This document shows positions 9,096 to 17,950 of a stretch of 64,000 nt of DNA, piece by piece. Location: positions 868,001-932,000 of the forward strand of contig NZ_CP007028.1 in NCBI RefSeq assembly GCF_000512735.1, in the 5' to 3' direction. The notes under the pieces were generated by a model, which was not told the origin of the DNA, ran no database searches, and was given only the letters and a program-made list of their open reading frames with translations. The translations under genes were made by a program, and so were the position numbers. The stretch's first letter is position 1, and each line of letters begins with the position of its first letter. This stretch comes from Thermocrinis ruber (GTDB lineage Bacteria > Aquificota > Aquificia > Aquificales > Aquificaceae).

Positions 9096-9450
9096 GATCT
9101 TACAAGCCTTGAAGGACTTTTACAACAAAGGTGAAAGACACATTATTTATATAAACAAATTGCCTCTCACCGAAGAAGATAAGCATGTTATACTGGATGT
9201 TCTAAGGGACGGTCAGGTGAAAATATTTCTCAAATCTGCAAGCCAAAAGGTAGAGTGGAAAGAGACGGGAATAAGCGGTGTTTGGATAGGTGTGTTTTTT
9301 GATAGGGATGAAAAACCAATCTTGGAGACAATAGAGATAACAGATTTTCCCATGCTTGCAATGAGCCAAAGGGAAGATGTAGAAGAAGCCATAAAAACCC
9401 TTGAAGATAGAATAAAAAGCGTCATTCCCAATGCTAACTTAGGCCAATAA
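9064..9450 (+). CDS. HupH/HyaF-like hydrogenase accessory protein
   Basis: The 128-residue protein resembles the C-terminal HupH domain: LTEEDKHVILDVLRDGQVKIFLKS..., then GVWIGVFFD and EITDFPMLAMSQREDVEEAI. In other bacteria HupH/HyaF assists assembly of the oxygen-tolerant small subunit or its clusters. Here only the C-terminal half is present. It overlaps the protease gene upstream and converges on hypF with a 17-bp overlap. ATG 9064 and ATG 9070 are both possible starts. Confidence 0.7.
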   Translation: MLMNAPAILYEILQALKDFYNKGERHIIYINKLPLTEEDKHVILDVLRDGQVKIFLKSASQKVEWKETGISGVWIGVFFDRDEKPILETIEITDFPMLAMSQREDVEEAIKTLEDRIKSVIPNANLGQ

Positions 9451-11653
9451 CGTAGGCTACCTGCCCTAGACAAAGCCCCCCATCGTTTGCTGGCACCTTT
9501 TGATGGGTATATACCAAAAAGCCATCCTTAGTAAGCTCTTCTTTTATTTTGCTTACCAATGGGTCGTTTTGCATCACGCCTCCCGAAAGGCACACTTTTT
9601 CTATGCCTACTCTTCTTGCTATGTCCAACGCAATCTTTGCCAAGGTGTTTATAAACCTTGAAGGTACCTTTTCTCTTTCCTTATCCTGCAGTATGTCTAA
9701 TATCGTTGTACGCCAGTCTATAATCTGCCCTTCGATTGAATAAGAATAATGATCTTTTATAGTTGGGTTGTATAAGTCTTCCAAAATCATGGCAGATTGA
9801 CCCTCGTAGCTGTTGATGTGTCTAATGCCCAAAAGGGAACAAACAGCATCAAACAGCCTGCCCACAGAGCTGGAGAAAGGAGAGTTAATTCCTTTACTCC
9901 AAGCATTGAACAACATTTCAAGCTCTTTTCTATCAAAGGGTAAGTTAAAGCCAAGGGCTTTCTCTCCGAACAGTTCTAATAGCAAGGATAATGCGACCCT
10001 TCTTGGTTCCTTTATCGCCTTTTCTCCACCTATAAGTCTAAAGGGTTTAAAATGGTGGACACGTTTGTAGTTCCTGTAGTGGCATACTAAAAACTCACCA
10101 CCCCATAAAGTTCCATCCTCTCCATAGCCTGTTCCATCCCAAGCTATACCCAACACTTCATCTTCTATTCCGTTCTCCGCCATGCAGGAAAGTATATGGG
10201 CATAATGGTGCTGAACCTTTAACAATGGAATATTTCTCTCTTCCGAGAAAAACTCTGCCCATTTTGTTGTTTCATACCGGGGATGCATATCGCAAACGAC
10301 GACCTCTGGCTCAAACTGGTAAAGGTTCATAAGGTCAAAAACCATCTCTTCAAAGCTTTTTAGGGTTTGATAGTTTTCTACATCTCCCACATGCTGACTA
10401 ATAAACACTTTGTCATTCCAAGCTATAGCAAAGGTGTTTTTAAGCATACCGCCCGTTGCTAAAACTTTATTCTTTAACTTGTAAGGGAGCTTTACAGGCA
10501 AAGGTGCATATCCCCTTGACCTTCTTATCGGTAAAGGGATGCCTCCAACCACTTTAACTACAGAGTCATCACATCTTCTTTTTATCTCTCTGTTATAAAC
10601 AAGTATTAGGTCTGCGATCTCCGACAGTTTGTTCAACGCCTCCTCATTGTCCTTTACTATAGGCTCTTCTGAATAGTTTCCCGATGTGGCAACAATGGGA
10701 ACATCAAGCTTTGAAAGAATTATATAATGCAATGGAGAGTAGGGCAGAAAGGCACCTATTCTCTTAAGCCCGGGCGCTATGGTCTCTGGCAAGCTATCTT
10801 GAACCTTTTCAATAAGAACTATAGGCCTCTGCGGTGAAGAGAGAAGGGCTTCCTCCAGGTTGGTTGGGCGAGCATATTCTCTCAGCTGTTGCAAACTTTT
10901 AAACATTACCGCAAAGGGTTTTTCCTGCCTTCTCTTTCTCATCCTTAGAGTATTAACCGCTTTTTCATTGGTGGCATCGCATATTAGATGAAAGCCTCCT
11001 ATACCTTTTACCGCCACTATTTTTCCCTCTTTTACAGCTTGGATAGCTAAATCTATAGCCTCTTCACTTTCCCCAAGCAAATTGCCCTCTTTGTCGTAAA
11101 GAAAAACCCGTGGACCGCATTTGGGACATGCGTTTGGTTGGGCGTGGAACCTTCTATTGGTTGGGTCGTTGTATTCTCTTTCACACTCTTGGCACATCTT
11201 AAAAACTTTCATCGTGGTGTTTGGTCTATCGTAAGGAAGCTTTTCAATTATGGTAAACCTTGGTCCGCAATGGGTGCAGTTTGTGAACGGATACATGTAT
11301 CTTCTGTCCTTTGGGTCAAAGACCTCTTTCAGACATTCATCACAGGTTCCCACATCGGGCAGTATAAAAACTTCCCTTTTACCTTCCGAGTGGCTCTCTC
11401 TTATTTCAAAGTCGGTGTAGCCCACCTCTTCTGCGTACTCAAAAGAAATTGAATAAATATAGGCTAAAGGTGGTCTCTCTTCTTGGAGCCTCTTTAGGAA
11501 GACATCTAAGTTTTCTCCTTCAACCTCTATTTTTACACCCTCCGGTGTGTTTATAATCCATCCCCTAAGGTCAAGTTCCTTAGCCAACCTATATACAAAG
11601 GGTCTGAAACCTACACCCTGAACTGCACCGATTATTTCAAGCTTCATCCTCAT
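9434..11653 (-). CDS. hypF: Carbamoyltransferase HypF
   Basis: HypF makes the carbamoyl group that becomes the cyanide ligand of the NiFe centre. Its domains occur in the usual order over 739 residues. First is an acylphosphatase (GAVQGVGFRPFVYRLA, about residues 9-24). Two C-x2-C...C-x2-C zinc fingers follow (CDECLKE...CTHCGPR and CQECERE...CPKCGPR), then a YrdC-like domain (KGIGGFHLICDATN). The C-terminal Kae1-like carbamoyltransferase domain has the metal-binding HHYAH. It overlaps hypA by 17 bp and serves all hydrogenases in the window. Confidence 0.95.
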   Translation of the reverse strand: MRMKLEIIGAVQGVGFRPFVYRLAKELDLRGWIINTPEGVKIEVEGENLDVFLKRLQEERPPLAYIYSISFEYAEEVGYTDFEIRESHSEGKREVFILPDVGTCDECLKEVFDPKDRRYMYPFTNCTHCGPRFTIIEKLPYDRPNTTMKVFKMCQECEREYNDPTNRRFHAQPNACPKCGPRVFLYDKEGNLLGESEEAIDLAIQAVKEGKIVAVKGIGGFHLICDATNEKAVNTLRMRKRRQEKPFAVMFKSLQQLREYARPTNLEEALLSSPQRPIVLIEKVQDSLPETIAPGLKRIGAFLPYSPLHYIILSKLDVPIVATSGNYSEEPIVKDNEEALNKLSEIADLILVYNREIKRRCDDSVVKVVGGIPLPIRRSRGYAPLPVKLPYKLKNKVLATGGMLKNTFAIAWNDKVFISQHVGDVENYQTLKSFEEMVFDLMNLYQFEPEVVVCDMHPRYETTKWAEFFSEERNIPLLKVQHHYAHILSCMAENGIEDEVLGIAWDGTGYGEDGTLWGGEFLVCHYRNYKRVHHFKPFRLIGGEKAIKEPRRVALSLLLELFGEKALGFNLPFDRKELEMLFNAWSKGINSPFSSSVGRLFDAVCSLLGIRHINSYEGQSAMILEDLYNPTIKDHYSYSIEGQIIDWRTTILDILQDKEREKVPSRFINTLAKIALDIARRVGIEKVCLSGGVMQNDPLVSKIKEELTKDGFLVYTHQKVPANDGGLCLGQVAYVIGLS

Positions 11654-11993
11654 ACTCTAACTCCAAGCTTTTCAAAAGTAAATCCTGACCACCTTCTATA
11701 ATTGTGTTAAAAGAACCACAGCACGGGCATATCACATTAAGCTCTTCCTTTTGAGAGACCATACCACAGTCCAAACACCTAAGGGTTAGCTTTTCTATTT
11801 CTAAAATAAGTTCTGCGGAATCGGCTACGGTATTTTCCTTAAAGGTATCAAAGGCAATTTTAAGAAGATGAGGCTCCACTCCAGAGAGGACTCCCACACT
11901 CACAACTATTCTACTAACACGTTTTGCGTTATATTCTTCTACATATTTTTCAATGAGACCCATCAAGCTTTGCACTATTGAAAATTCATGCAT
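11637..11993 (-). CDS. hypA: Hydrogenase nickel insertion protein HypA
   Basis: This 118-residue protein begins MHEFSIVQSL, giving the His2/Glu3 nickel site of HypA. It has the zinc site as two CxxC pairs (CLDCG and CPCCGS). It works with HypB to insert nickel into the large subunit. It lies between hypE (1 bp gap) and hypF (overlap). Confidence 0.94.
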   Translation of the reverse strand: MHEFSIVQSLMGLIEKYVEEYNAKRVSRIVVSVGVLSGVEPHLLKIAFDTFKENTVADSAELILEIEKLTLRCLDCGMVSQKEELNVICPCCGSFNTIIEGGQDLLLKSLELEYEDEA

Positions 11994-11994
11994 G

Positions 11995-12990
11995 TTAACA
12001 AATCCTCGGCAAAAGCTCTCCCGTTGGAGGTTCCAAATGTCTGAGTGTGTTGTAGGCTGTTTTTAACAGAACCTCTGGTCTTTTTTCAACGGGCACTGCC
12101 CTACCGATAATAGCACTGTCCCTTCCCAGGGGATGCTCTTTAAGGGCTTGTAAGACTTTTTCCGCGTCCTCTTCCTTAACCGCTATTATTACTCTACCTT
12201 CACAAGCTAAATGGTAAGGCTCTAAGCCCAAAAATTCACAGAGCCCACGAACGGGCTCTTTTACAGGTATGTTTTCCTCTTCTATCACAAAGGAGACCTT
12301 TGAAGAGCTTGCCCACTCGTGCAGTACTGCAGAAAGTCCGCCTCTTGTGGGGTCCCTCATTGCATGAATTTCCGCCCCAACAGAAAGAACATTCTTCACC
12401 AAATCCCATAAGCTTGCACAATCACTTTCTATTTCTATGTCAAAGCCCTCTCTCTCCGCTAATATACAGGCTCCATGGTCACCCAAACTTCCCGAAGCTA
12501 TTATTATGTCGCCCGGCTTAACGTTTGATGCGGATAGCCCTTCATATATTACCTTTCCTATACCGGATGTGCTTATGAATATACCGTCCAAATTTCCTTT
12601 TGGAACCACCTTAGTATCTCCTGCCACCACTACTACACCAGTTTTCTGGGCTTCCTCTTTCATGCTTTGGACTATTTTTTCCAAAGTCATCAAAGGGAAT
12701 CCTTCCTCTATTACAAAGCTAACTGACAAGTAAAGAGGTTTTGCACCCATAACCACAAGGTCATTGACTGTTCCTGCTATCGCCAACTTCCCTATGTTTC
12801 CTCCCTTAAAAAATATGGGCTTTACGGTAAATCCGTCGGTGGTATAGGCCACTTTGCCGTTTAACTCAAGTATGGCGGCGTCTTCCAATTTACTCAAATA
12901 TTGGTTATCAAAGTACTTTAGGAAAACTTTCCTGATAAGTTTCCAAGTGCCCTCTCCTCCTCCGCCATGCAAAAGAAGTACCCTTTCCAT
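11995..12990 (-). CDS. hypE: Hydrogenase maturation factor HypE
   Basis: HypE accepts the carbamoyl group from HypF on its C-terminal cysteine and dehydrates it to thiocyanate. The sequence ends PRIC, the diagnostic active tail. It has the PurM-like ATP-binding fold (LLLHGGGGEGTWKLI, DGFTVKP, GTVNDLVVMGA, RDPTRGGLSAVL). I place the start at the ATG at 12990, preceded by AGGAGGTG, giving 331 residues. The longer reading frame (to 13032) runs backwards into the upstream hydrogenase gene's end and lacks a ribosome site. No hypC or hypD is in the window. Confidence 0.95.
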   Translation of the reverse strand: MERVLLLHGGGGEGTWKLIRKVFLKYFDNQYLSKLEDAAILELNGKVAYTTDGFTVKPIFFKGGNIGKLAIAGTVNDLVVMGAKPLYLSVSFVIEEGFPLMTLEKIVQSMKEEAQKTGVVVVAGDTKVVPKGNLDGIFISTSGIGKVIYEGLSASNVKPGDIIIASGSLGDHGACILAEREGFDIEIESDCASLWDLVKNVLSVGAEIHAMRDPTRGGLSAVLHEWASSSKVSFVIEEENIPVKEPVRGLCEFLGLEPYHLACEGRVIIAVKEEDAEKVLQALKEHPLGRDSAIIGRAVPVEKRPEVLLKTAYNTLRHLEPPTGELLPRIC

Positions 12991-13000
12991 AACACACCTC

Positions 13001-14299
13001 CTACCTAACCGTGCATACAGAACACACATCAAAGCTTTTTAGCACCATCTCTGCATGTATAGGATTATCAATGCCTAACATAGCCTTTTCTGCAACTCCT
13101 AAGAATTTCTTGCACCTTGGTCCTATGTTCCACATGGAAGGAGTTACTATTCTGTATTTTACGATCCTACCTTTTTCCGCTTTTACCTTATGTATTAGCG
13201 TTCCCCTTGATGCTTCTACGACGCCTATACTCTCTCCGCTCAACTTATTAACCTTGTCTATTAAATCCACACAGGAAGGTTCATCTATTATAGACAAAAG
13301 GCTGTTTAGATGCTTCTCTACTTCAAGTAGCAGTTTCCATATTTCCAAAACCCTTGCCAACACTCTACTTAAAAAGGTTGAACCATAATTTCTAAAAAGC
13401 CTTTTTACTATCTGGTTTTCTGCAAGACACATCCTTGCCAACGGTCCCGTCTCATAAGGAAGTCCTTTGTATCTGACTATGCTAGTTTCCGAATATAGAC
13501 TGTTGGAATGAACCTGTATTTTGCTGTATTCAATTGGTAAGATTTTCTTCTCGGAAGGAAAAGGTATAACATAGTCAGAAGTTAGCATTCTGTTGTAGCT
13601 TTTACCCTTGTTGTCTAAACCGTGCTCAAGGGTTAGCTCTATAAAGGTGCCTATGTCTCCTTTCAATCTCTCCCAAAGTCCCAATTTTTCTATTTTTTCA
13701 TATTCATCCCTTTTCATGCCCACCATTTTTTCCAAGAAAAAGTCTTTAACCTTTCCTATAATCTGGAGGGCTAAATTAACCTGATAATTGTCGGGATGGG
13801 ACGTTATTCCGCCGGGAACCGCGTAAGAGGAGTGGGGCCATTGCCCTGAAAAGAGGGCGATAGCCTTCGCCACCTCAGAAGATACGTGAATAGCCCTTTT
13901 CCATGTTAAACCGCGATAAGGTTCAAGGTCTGGCAAATTTTCTCCAAGCCTAATAAAATCAGGCATCAAAAAAAGATAGAACCACTTGATGTGATTTTGT
14001 ATCCTTTCCAGGGAAAGGGTTATTTCGCGCACTATTTTGGCTTTTTCGGGTATTTCAACCCAACCCAGCAAATTTTCTACCGCTTTGACGCTTGCCATCA
14101 GATGGGCATGACCACATATTCCGCAGACCCTTGGAGTTATAACCATGGCGTCCATTAAGGGCCTTTCTTCTAAAACTTTCTCTATTCCCCTTGAACCTAA
14201 TGCACGAACCCTTGCATCTACTATTACGCCATCCCTCCATTCCAATTCTAACTGGGCATGTCCCTCAACTCTCAAAAGAACTTTCTTTTCAATCCTCAA
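13001..14299 (-). CDS. [NiFe] hydrogenase 2 large subunit (group 2-like), no C-terminal extension
   Basis: This is a catalytic subunit of a soluble, Tat-less hydrogenase, 432 residues. The N-terminal nickel motif is RVCGICGHAH (about residue 57). The middle has the group 2 sequence FSGQWPHSSYAVPGG. The protein stops abruptly at FDVCSVCTVR, so the normal DPCxxC reads DVCxxC, the usual final His is Arg, and no cleavable extension follows. Sensor hydrogenases HupV/HoxC also lack the extension. It is encoded between hypE and its small subunit (11-bp overlap). A sensory or low-potential electron-supplying role are both possible. Confidence 0.85.
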   Translation of the reverse strand: MRIEKKVLLRVEGHAQLELEWRDGVIVDARVRALGSRGIEKVLEERPLMDAMVITPRVCGICGHAHLMASVKAVENLLGWVEIPEKAKIVREITLSLERIQNHIKWFYLFLMPDFIRLGENLPDLEPYRGLTWKRAIHVSSEVAKAIALFSGQWPHSSYAVPGGITSHPDNYQVNLALQIIGKVKDFFLEKMVGMKRDEYEKIEKLGLWERLKGDIGTFIELTLEHGLDNKGKSYNRMLTSDYVIPFPSEKKILPIEYSKIQVHSNSLYSETSIVRYKGLPYETGPLARMCLAENQIVKRLFRNYGSTFLSRVLARVLEIWKLLLEVEKHLNSLLSIIDEPSCVDLIDKVNKLSGESIGVVEASRGTLIHKVKAEKGRIVKYRIVTPSMWNIGPRCKKFLGVAEKAMLGIDNPIHAEMVLKSFDVCSVCTVR

Positions 14300-15143
14300 G
14301 TTTTAGCCTCTCGGGAGCAAAGGTTTTTGCAATTCCTGCAAGCATTATGTAACCTCGTTTTGAAACACCAATAGGGAGTTCCACAGGCAAACCAGCAAAC
14401 AGCTTTGTCTCAAACAGCCCTATTCTAGGAAAGTCAAACTCAGTGCATCCAAAGCACGGAGTTCCTGCCCTTGTCTTTGAATTGACGCCGTTCCAAAGGA
14501 TCCTATTGCAGGAAGAATATGTCATAGGTCCCCTACAGCCAAAGTAGTAGAAAAGACATCCCTTTTTTGAACCTAACTTTTCCATTTCGATTTTCCATTC
14601 AAAGTATTCGTTTCTTGTGCATCCCCAATGGGTTAAGGATGAGTAAAAAGTCTTAGGTCTGTTCCACTGATCCAATTCAAGTTTTTCTCCATTGTATAGA
14701 GAGAGCAAAACACCAACAATCCAATCGGGATGGGCTGGGCATCCCGACAGGTTTATAACCGGATACCCTCCTCTGCTCACAAAATCCTCTCCGAGCAAAC
14801 CGCCTTTAATCTTGAACCTAAACTGCAAACCGCCAACATCAGCCTTTGTAAGGGCTGGTATATTCCCGTAGCACGCACAGTTACCCACTGCTATAACAAA
14901 GTCTGCCAAATGACAAAGTTTTTTTATCTTTTCATCTTCCTTAGAAACCGCTCCTTCCACTATCAACACATCCAGCTTTATTTTTTCCTCTAGTATAGCA
15001 TCAAGGACATTACCTTCTTCGACGGAAAGGGATGGATGATAAAGGATGTCTATCTTTTTCAAAAGACTATCTAAATACTCGTAATTCAGGAAAGAATGTG
15101 TGTTTCCACAGCAGGTTATTCCATGAACCCAAACGAGCTTCAT
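14289..15143 (-). CDS. [NiFe] hydrogenase 2 small subunit (group 2-like, no Tat signal)
   Basis: The 284-residue iron-sulfur subunit starts directly at the flavodoxin-like fold (MKLVWVHGITCCGNT), so it stays in the cytoplasm. Ligand motifs are GNCACYGN, SGCPAHPDW, HWGCTR and GCRGP...C...PCFGCTEFDFPR. At the proximal cluster the second cysteine of the canonical CxxC appears as Asn (CCGNT), as in Huc-type group 2 enzymes. It overlaps the large subunit by 11 bp and hypB by 4 bp. Confidence 0.87.
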   Translation of the reverse strand: MKLVWVHGITCCGNTHSFLNYEYLDSLLKKIDILYHPSLSVEEGNVLDAILEEKIKLDVLIVEGAVSKEDEKIKKLCHLADFVIAVGNCACYGNIPALTKADVGGLQFRFKIKGGLLGEDFVSRGGYPVINLSGCPAHPDWIVGVLLSLYNGEKLELDQWNRPKTFYSSLTHWGCTRNEYFEWKIEMEKLGSKKGCLFYYFGCRGPMTYSSCNRILWNGVNSKTRAGTPCFGCTEFDFPRIGLFETKLFAGLPVELPIGVSKRGYIMLAGIAKTFAPERLKLED

Positions 15144-15856
15144 GCCATAAAGCTCTTCTTAGCAATTCTAACCTTAAGCTTTATATACTCAAGCCAATCT
15201 TCTAAACCTTCCTTAGTTTTACAGGAGAGGGCTATAAAATCTATGTTTGGCTTTATTTTTCTTGCGGACTTTACCGCCCTCTCTATGGAAAAATCCACAT
15301 AGGGTAAGAGGTCTGTTTTTGTTATAACAAGTAGGTCTGCGTTCCTAAACATTACGGGATATTTCTCAGGCTTGTCATCCCCCTCTGTAACTGCCAGAAG
15401 GACCACATTCATGTGGGCACCTACATCATAGGAGGCAGGACATACCAAGTTTCCCACGTTTTCTATAAACACAATGTCCAAATTTTCCAAAGGTAGGTTG
15501 TGAATTCCCTCATGAACCATAAAGGCATCCAAATGACAAGCACCCCCGGTGGTTATTTGATAAGCTGGAGCTCCTTTATTTTTTATGCGCTGTGCATCCA
15601 GGTCTGTTTCAAGGTCCCCTTCTATAACTCCTATTCTTACCTGATCTTTAAGAGCTTCTACTGTAGCTTCTATCAAACTTGTCTTTCCCGCACCCGGAGA
15701 GCTCATAAGGTTTATGGCATAAACTCCATGCTTTTCAAAGTGTTCTCTATTTTCCTGAGCTTGTCTATCGTTTGCGTCAAGGACCTTGGTTAAAGCCTGA
15801 ACTACTTTCCTGTCTGCTCTGTGGTTTTCCTCACCACACCCGCATTCTTTACACAT
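15140..15856 (-). CDS. hypB: Hydrogenase nickel incorporation GTPase HypB
   Basis: HypB is the GTPase that delivers nickel with HypA. Over 238 residues it has an N-terminal metal-binding CKECGCGEENH, the P-loop SPGAGKTSL (about residue 52), EGDLETDLDAQRI, the Cys/His metal site GGACHLDA, and the guanine-specificity TKTD. It is first in a minus-strand operon running through hydrogenase 2 to hypF. The operator-like GAAT-N4-ATTC site sits 12 bp upstream. Confidence 0.95.
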   Translation of the reverse strand: MCKECGCGEENHRADRKVVQALTKVLDANDRQAQENREHFEKHGVYAINLMSSPGAGKTSLIEATVEALKDQVRIGVIEGDLETDLDAQRIKNKGAPAYQITTGGACHLDAFMVHEGIHNLPLENLDIVFIENVGNLVCPASYDVGAHMNVVLLAVTEGDDKPEKYPVMFRNADLLVITKTDLLPYVDFSIERAVKSARKIKPNIDFIALSCKTKEGLEDWLEYIKLKVRIAKKSFMA

Positions 15857-15867
15857 GGTTTACCTCC

Positions 15868-15879
15868 GAATAGTTATTC
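15868..15879. promoter_or_regulatory. GAAT-N4-ATTC site upstream of hypB
   Basis: GAAT (15868-15871), AGTT, ATTC (15876-15879) repeats the palindrome core and spacing of the site in front of hydrogenase 1. It lies immediately upstream of the hypB ribosome site. Functional role is inferred from recurrence. Confidence 0.45.
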
Positions 15880-15929
15880 ATTTTTATATTTCTTATAATT
15901 TATACTACACCCACCAAAGAGGCAATAAC

Positions 15930-16741
15930 ATGAAAAATCACATCTATAGTTTATACCAAATGGTCTTAAAGTCCATAACCTCCTACCTTGGAGTTGATCA
16001 GGAAAAGAAAAGGGCAGGCAGACCTCCTAAAGTCTCTGACCTCCAACTCTGTGCCTTGTTCATCCTATCCTATATCACAAACACTCCAGTCTTCACATTG
16101 GCTAAATCCTTGATTGACCCCAATATCAAGTCCTATCATCTCTTCCGAAAAACAAGAACCCAAAAAGTGTATAGACTTTTGAAAGAATACAGAAACAGAA
16201 GAATTCTTAGCATTTTGTTTGCTAAACTGCTGCTTGGAAAAAAAAGGTAAAGCTTATAGTGGGTGGAACTATTCTTGAGGTAGCAAACCTAAACAGGGCA
16301 AGGACACAAAGGATAAAGCGATTTTCTGGTAAAGCCTTTTGGGGCAAGAAAAAGAGAAACCTTTATAGTGAGCATTACAAAGAGAAGGTAAGGTTTGAGG
16401 AGATGTATTATGGCGTTTTGGTTATGGTAGTTTGCGATAGTGAAGGGATGGTGTATGACCTGTGGTTTCATCCTGCGAGCTATCATGAGTTGAGGTCTTT
16501 GAGGATAAGGTATAGAAAGAGTAAGTGGCTTAGGTTTTTAGTGGATAGTTTTGGGCTTATGGGAGACAGGGGATACAGGGGTTGTGAGTATGTAGAGGTT
16601 TGCAAAAGCAAGGAACAAAATAGTATAAGGCAGGTGGTAGAGGGTGTAAATTCTCAGATAAAGCTTTTCAACCGAGTAAGCAGGTGGAGGAAGGGGATTA
16701 CCTTACTTGCCTACCTTTATGGCTACGCTATAGGCTCGTAG
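15930..16741 (+). pseudogene. DDE transposase in two frames (possible -1 frameshift)
   Basis: Two overlapping reading parts encode one transposase. The first (15930-16250) has a helix-turn-helix-like N-terminus (KRAGRPPKVSDLQLCALFILSY). The second (to 16741) has the DDE core with MGDRGYRGCEYV and QVVEGVNSQIK, matching the second Asp and the Glu. The frames join with a -1 shift at a run of eight A (16238-16245), which could be programmed slippage. At the expected first Asp the sequence reads IVGGTI, so the copy may be inactive. Remnants of the same element lie at 1-97 and 37930-38095. The element's right end is near 16790 by comparison of the three copies. The exact family (IS982-like?) is uncertain. 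Confidence 0.65.
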
Positions 16742-16901
16742 CTTTTTCAGGAAGTCTCAAATATGGGGGTAATTTCTCACCCGACGTATTAAAAGGAGAT
16801 TATAAAGCCTTTGGCTTGAAAATTTGCATAATCCTCCACCCTGTTATGCTCTTTTACAACCCAATTAACTAATACTCTAAAAACCCATTATAAGTTTTTG
16901 C

Positions 16902-17360
16902 TTATTCTTTACCATTGAAAAGCTGAGCAACTTGTTTTAAAAGCGTAAATACAAAACCTAAGGCGAGTTGTACATCTGGATCCCTTAGCTCTCTATAAAT
17001 GCCAAGTAATCCAACCTTCTTAGGATTTTTCTTTGTGTATTGGTAAGCTTCGTAGTTAGCCCTTGCAAAGTCTGCAAGATTACCAAGCTCAAGGGTGCCT
17101 ACAAGTTCCTTAACTAGAAAGTCTAATTTCTCTGCTCCAGCCTTTACAGACTTTTCTCTCTCTTCCCTATTAGTTTCATGTATGTATACTCTCAGATCTT
17201 CTCTCGCTTCCACATATACGTGTAGTATCTCTGCAAAATACGCGAGCGCATCCATGCTGTTTAGGAAAGTAGTAAGATGCCTTATATTTTCTTCTTTCTT
17301 AAAGTACGCTTCCACAAGTTCATCTTCTGGTCTTCTCAAAAAGACATAGCGATTGTTCAT
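16902..17360 (-). CDS. DUF1641 family protein
   Basis: This 152-residue helical protein ends with the DUF1641 signature GLLGIYRELRDPDVQLALGFVFTLLKQV. DUF1641 proteins are known as small companions of oxidoreductases, including hydrogenases and sulfide:quinone reductase-like enzymes; their job is unclear. A second, divergent DUF1641 gene lies 5 bp upstream, and the pair is transcribed away from hydrogenase 3. Membrane peripheral attachment of a partner is one possibility. Confidence 0.75.
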   Translation of the reverse strand: MNNRYVFLRRPEDELVEAYFKKEENIRHLTTFLNSMDALAYFAEILHVYVEAREDLRVYIHETNREEREKSVKAGAEKLDFLVKELVGTLELGNLADFARANYEAYQYTKKNPKKVGLLGIYRELRDPDVQLALGFVFTLLKQVAQLFNGKE

Positions 17361-17364
17361 GCCC

Positions 17365-17796
17365 TCACCTCATAGAAGATCCCATCTTTTTAAGGGCAAG
17401 AAGTACAAAAGCCAAGGCTCTTTGTACATCTGGGTCTGTCATAGCTCTTACTATACCCGTGATGCTTGTCCTATAATCATGTTCCTTGACCTCTTTGTAA
17501 GCTTCAAGCACCCCGTTCAGAAAGGAGGCAACATTCTCTTTTTCGAGAAATTCCATAAGGTTGTAAACAAGCTCGACCACACCTTTAATACCGTCTTCCG
17601 ACTCTCTAAACTTCTCTCTAAAACGAATAACCTCAGAACTTATAGATTCAAGAATGAATGGTATTCTTTGTATTAACTCCTCAAGGGAGGAAAGTAGAAA
17701 ATTGACCATCTCAAGCTTGTCTATAAGTTGGCTGAGCTGTTCTTTTGCTTCACCTACTGTTAAACCTTCCAAAAGCGTAGGTTCGTGATAGCTCAT
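17365..17796 (-). CDS. DUF1641 family protein
   Basis: This is the second DUF1641 protein, 143 residues, with the C-terminal signature SITGIVRAMTDPDVQRALAFVLLALKKMG preceded by a long coiled or helical region. The start is ATG 17796 because TAAGGAGGT lies 7 nt upstream. An upstream in-frame ATG at 17841 lacks a ribosome site. It is divergent from hydrogenase 3 across a 154-bp intergenic region that contains the palindromic site at 17884-17903. The two DUF1641 proteins may act as a pair. Confidence 0.75.
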   Translation of the reverse strand: MSYHEPTLLEGLTVGEAKEQLSQLIDKLEMVNFLLSSLEELIQRIPFILESISSEVIRFREKFRESEDGIKGVVELVYNLMEFLEKENVASFLNGVLEAYKEVKEHDYRTSITGIVRAMTDPDVQRALAFVLLALKKMGSSMR

Positions 17797-17883
17797 GGCT
17801 AACCTCCTTAATCCATTTTTCTTACAAATATATACAAACAATCGTTCGCTGTCTATAAGTTTTCCTTATAGAGGGTATAAGTA

Positions 17884-17903
17884 AATTGAATGGACATTCA
17901 TTT
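17884..17903. promoter_or_regulatory. Palindromic operator-like site upstream of hydrogenase 3
   Basis: The sequence around TGAATGGACATTCA is a perfect inverted repeat at its core, with the same GAAT-N4-ATTC layout as the site before hydrogenase 1. It lies 48 bp before the small-subunit ATG and between the divergent DUF1641 and hydrogenase operons, so it could control both. Confidence 0.55.
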
Positions 17904-17950
17904 GGTAGATGGGTATTTTTTTTCTTAAAAATGATTTGGAGGTATGTATC

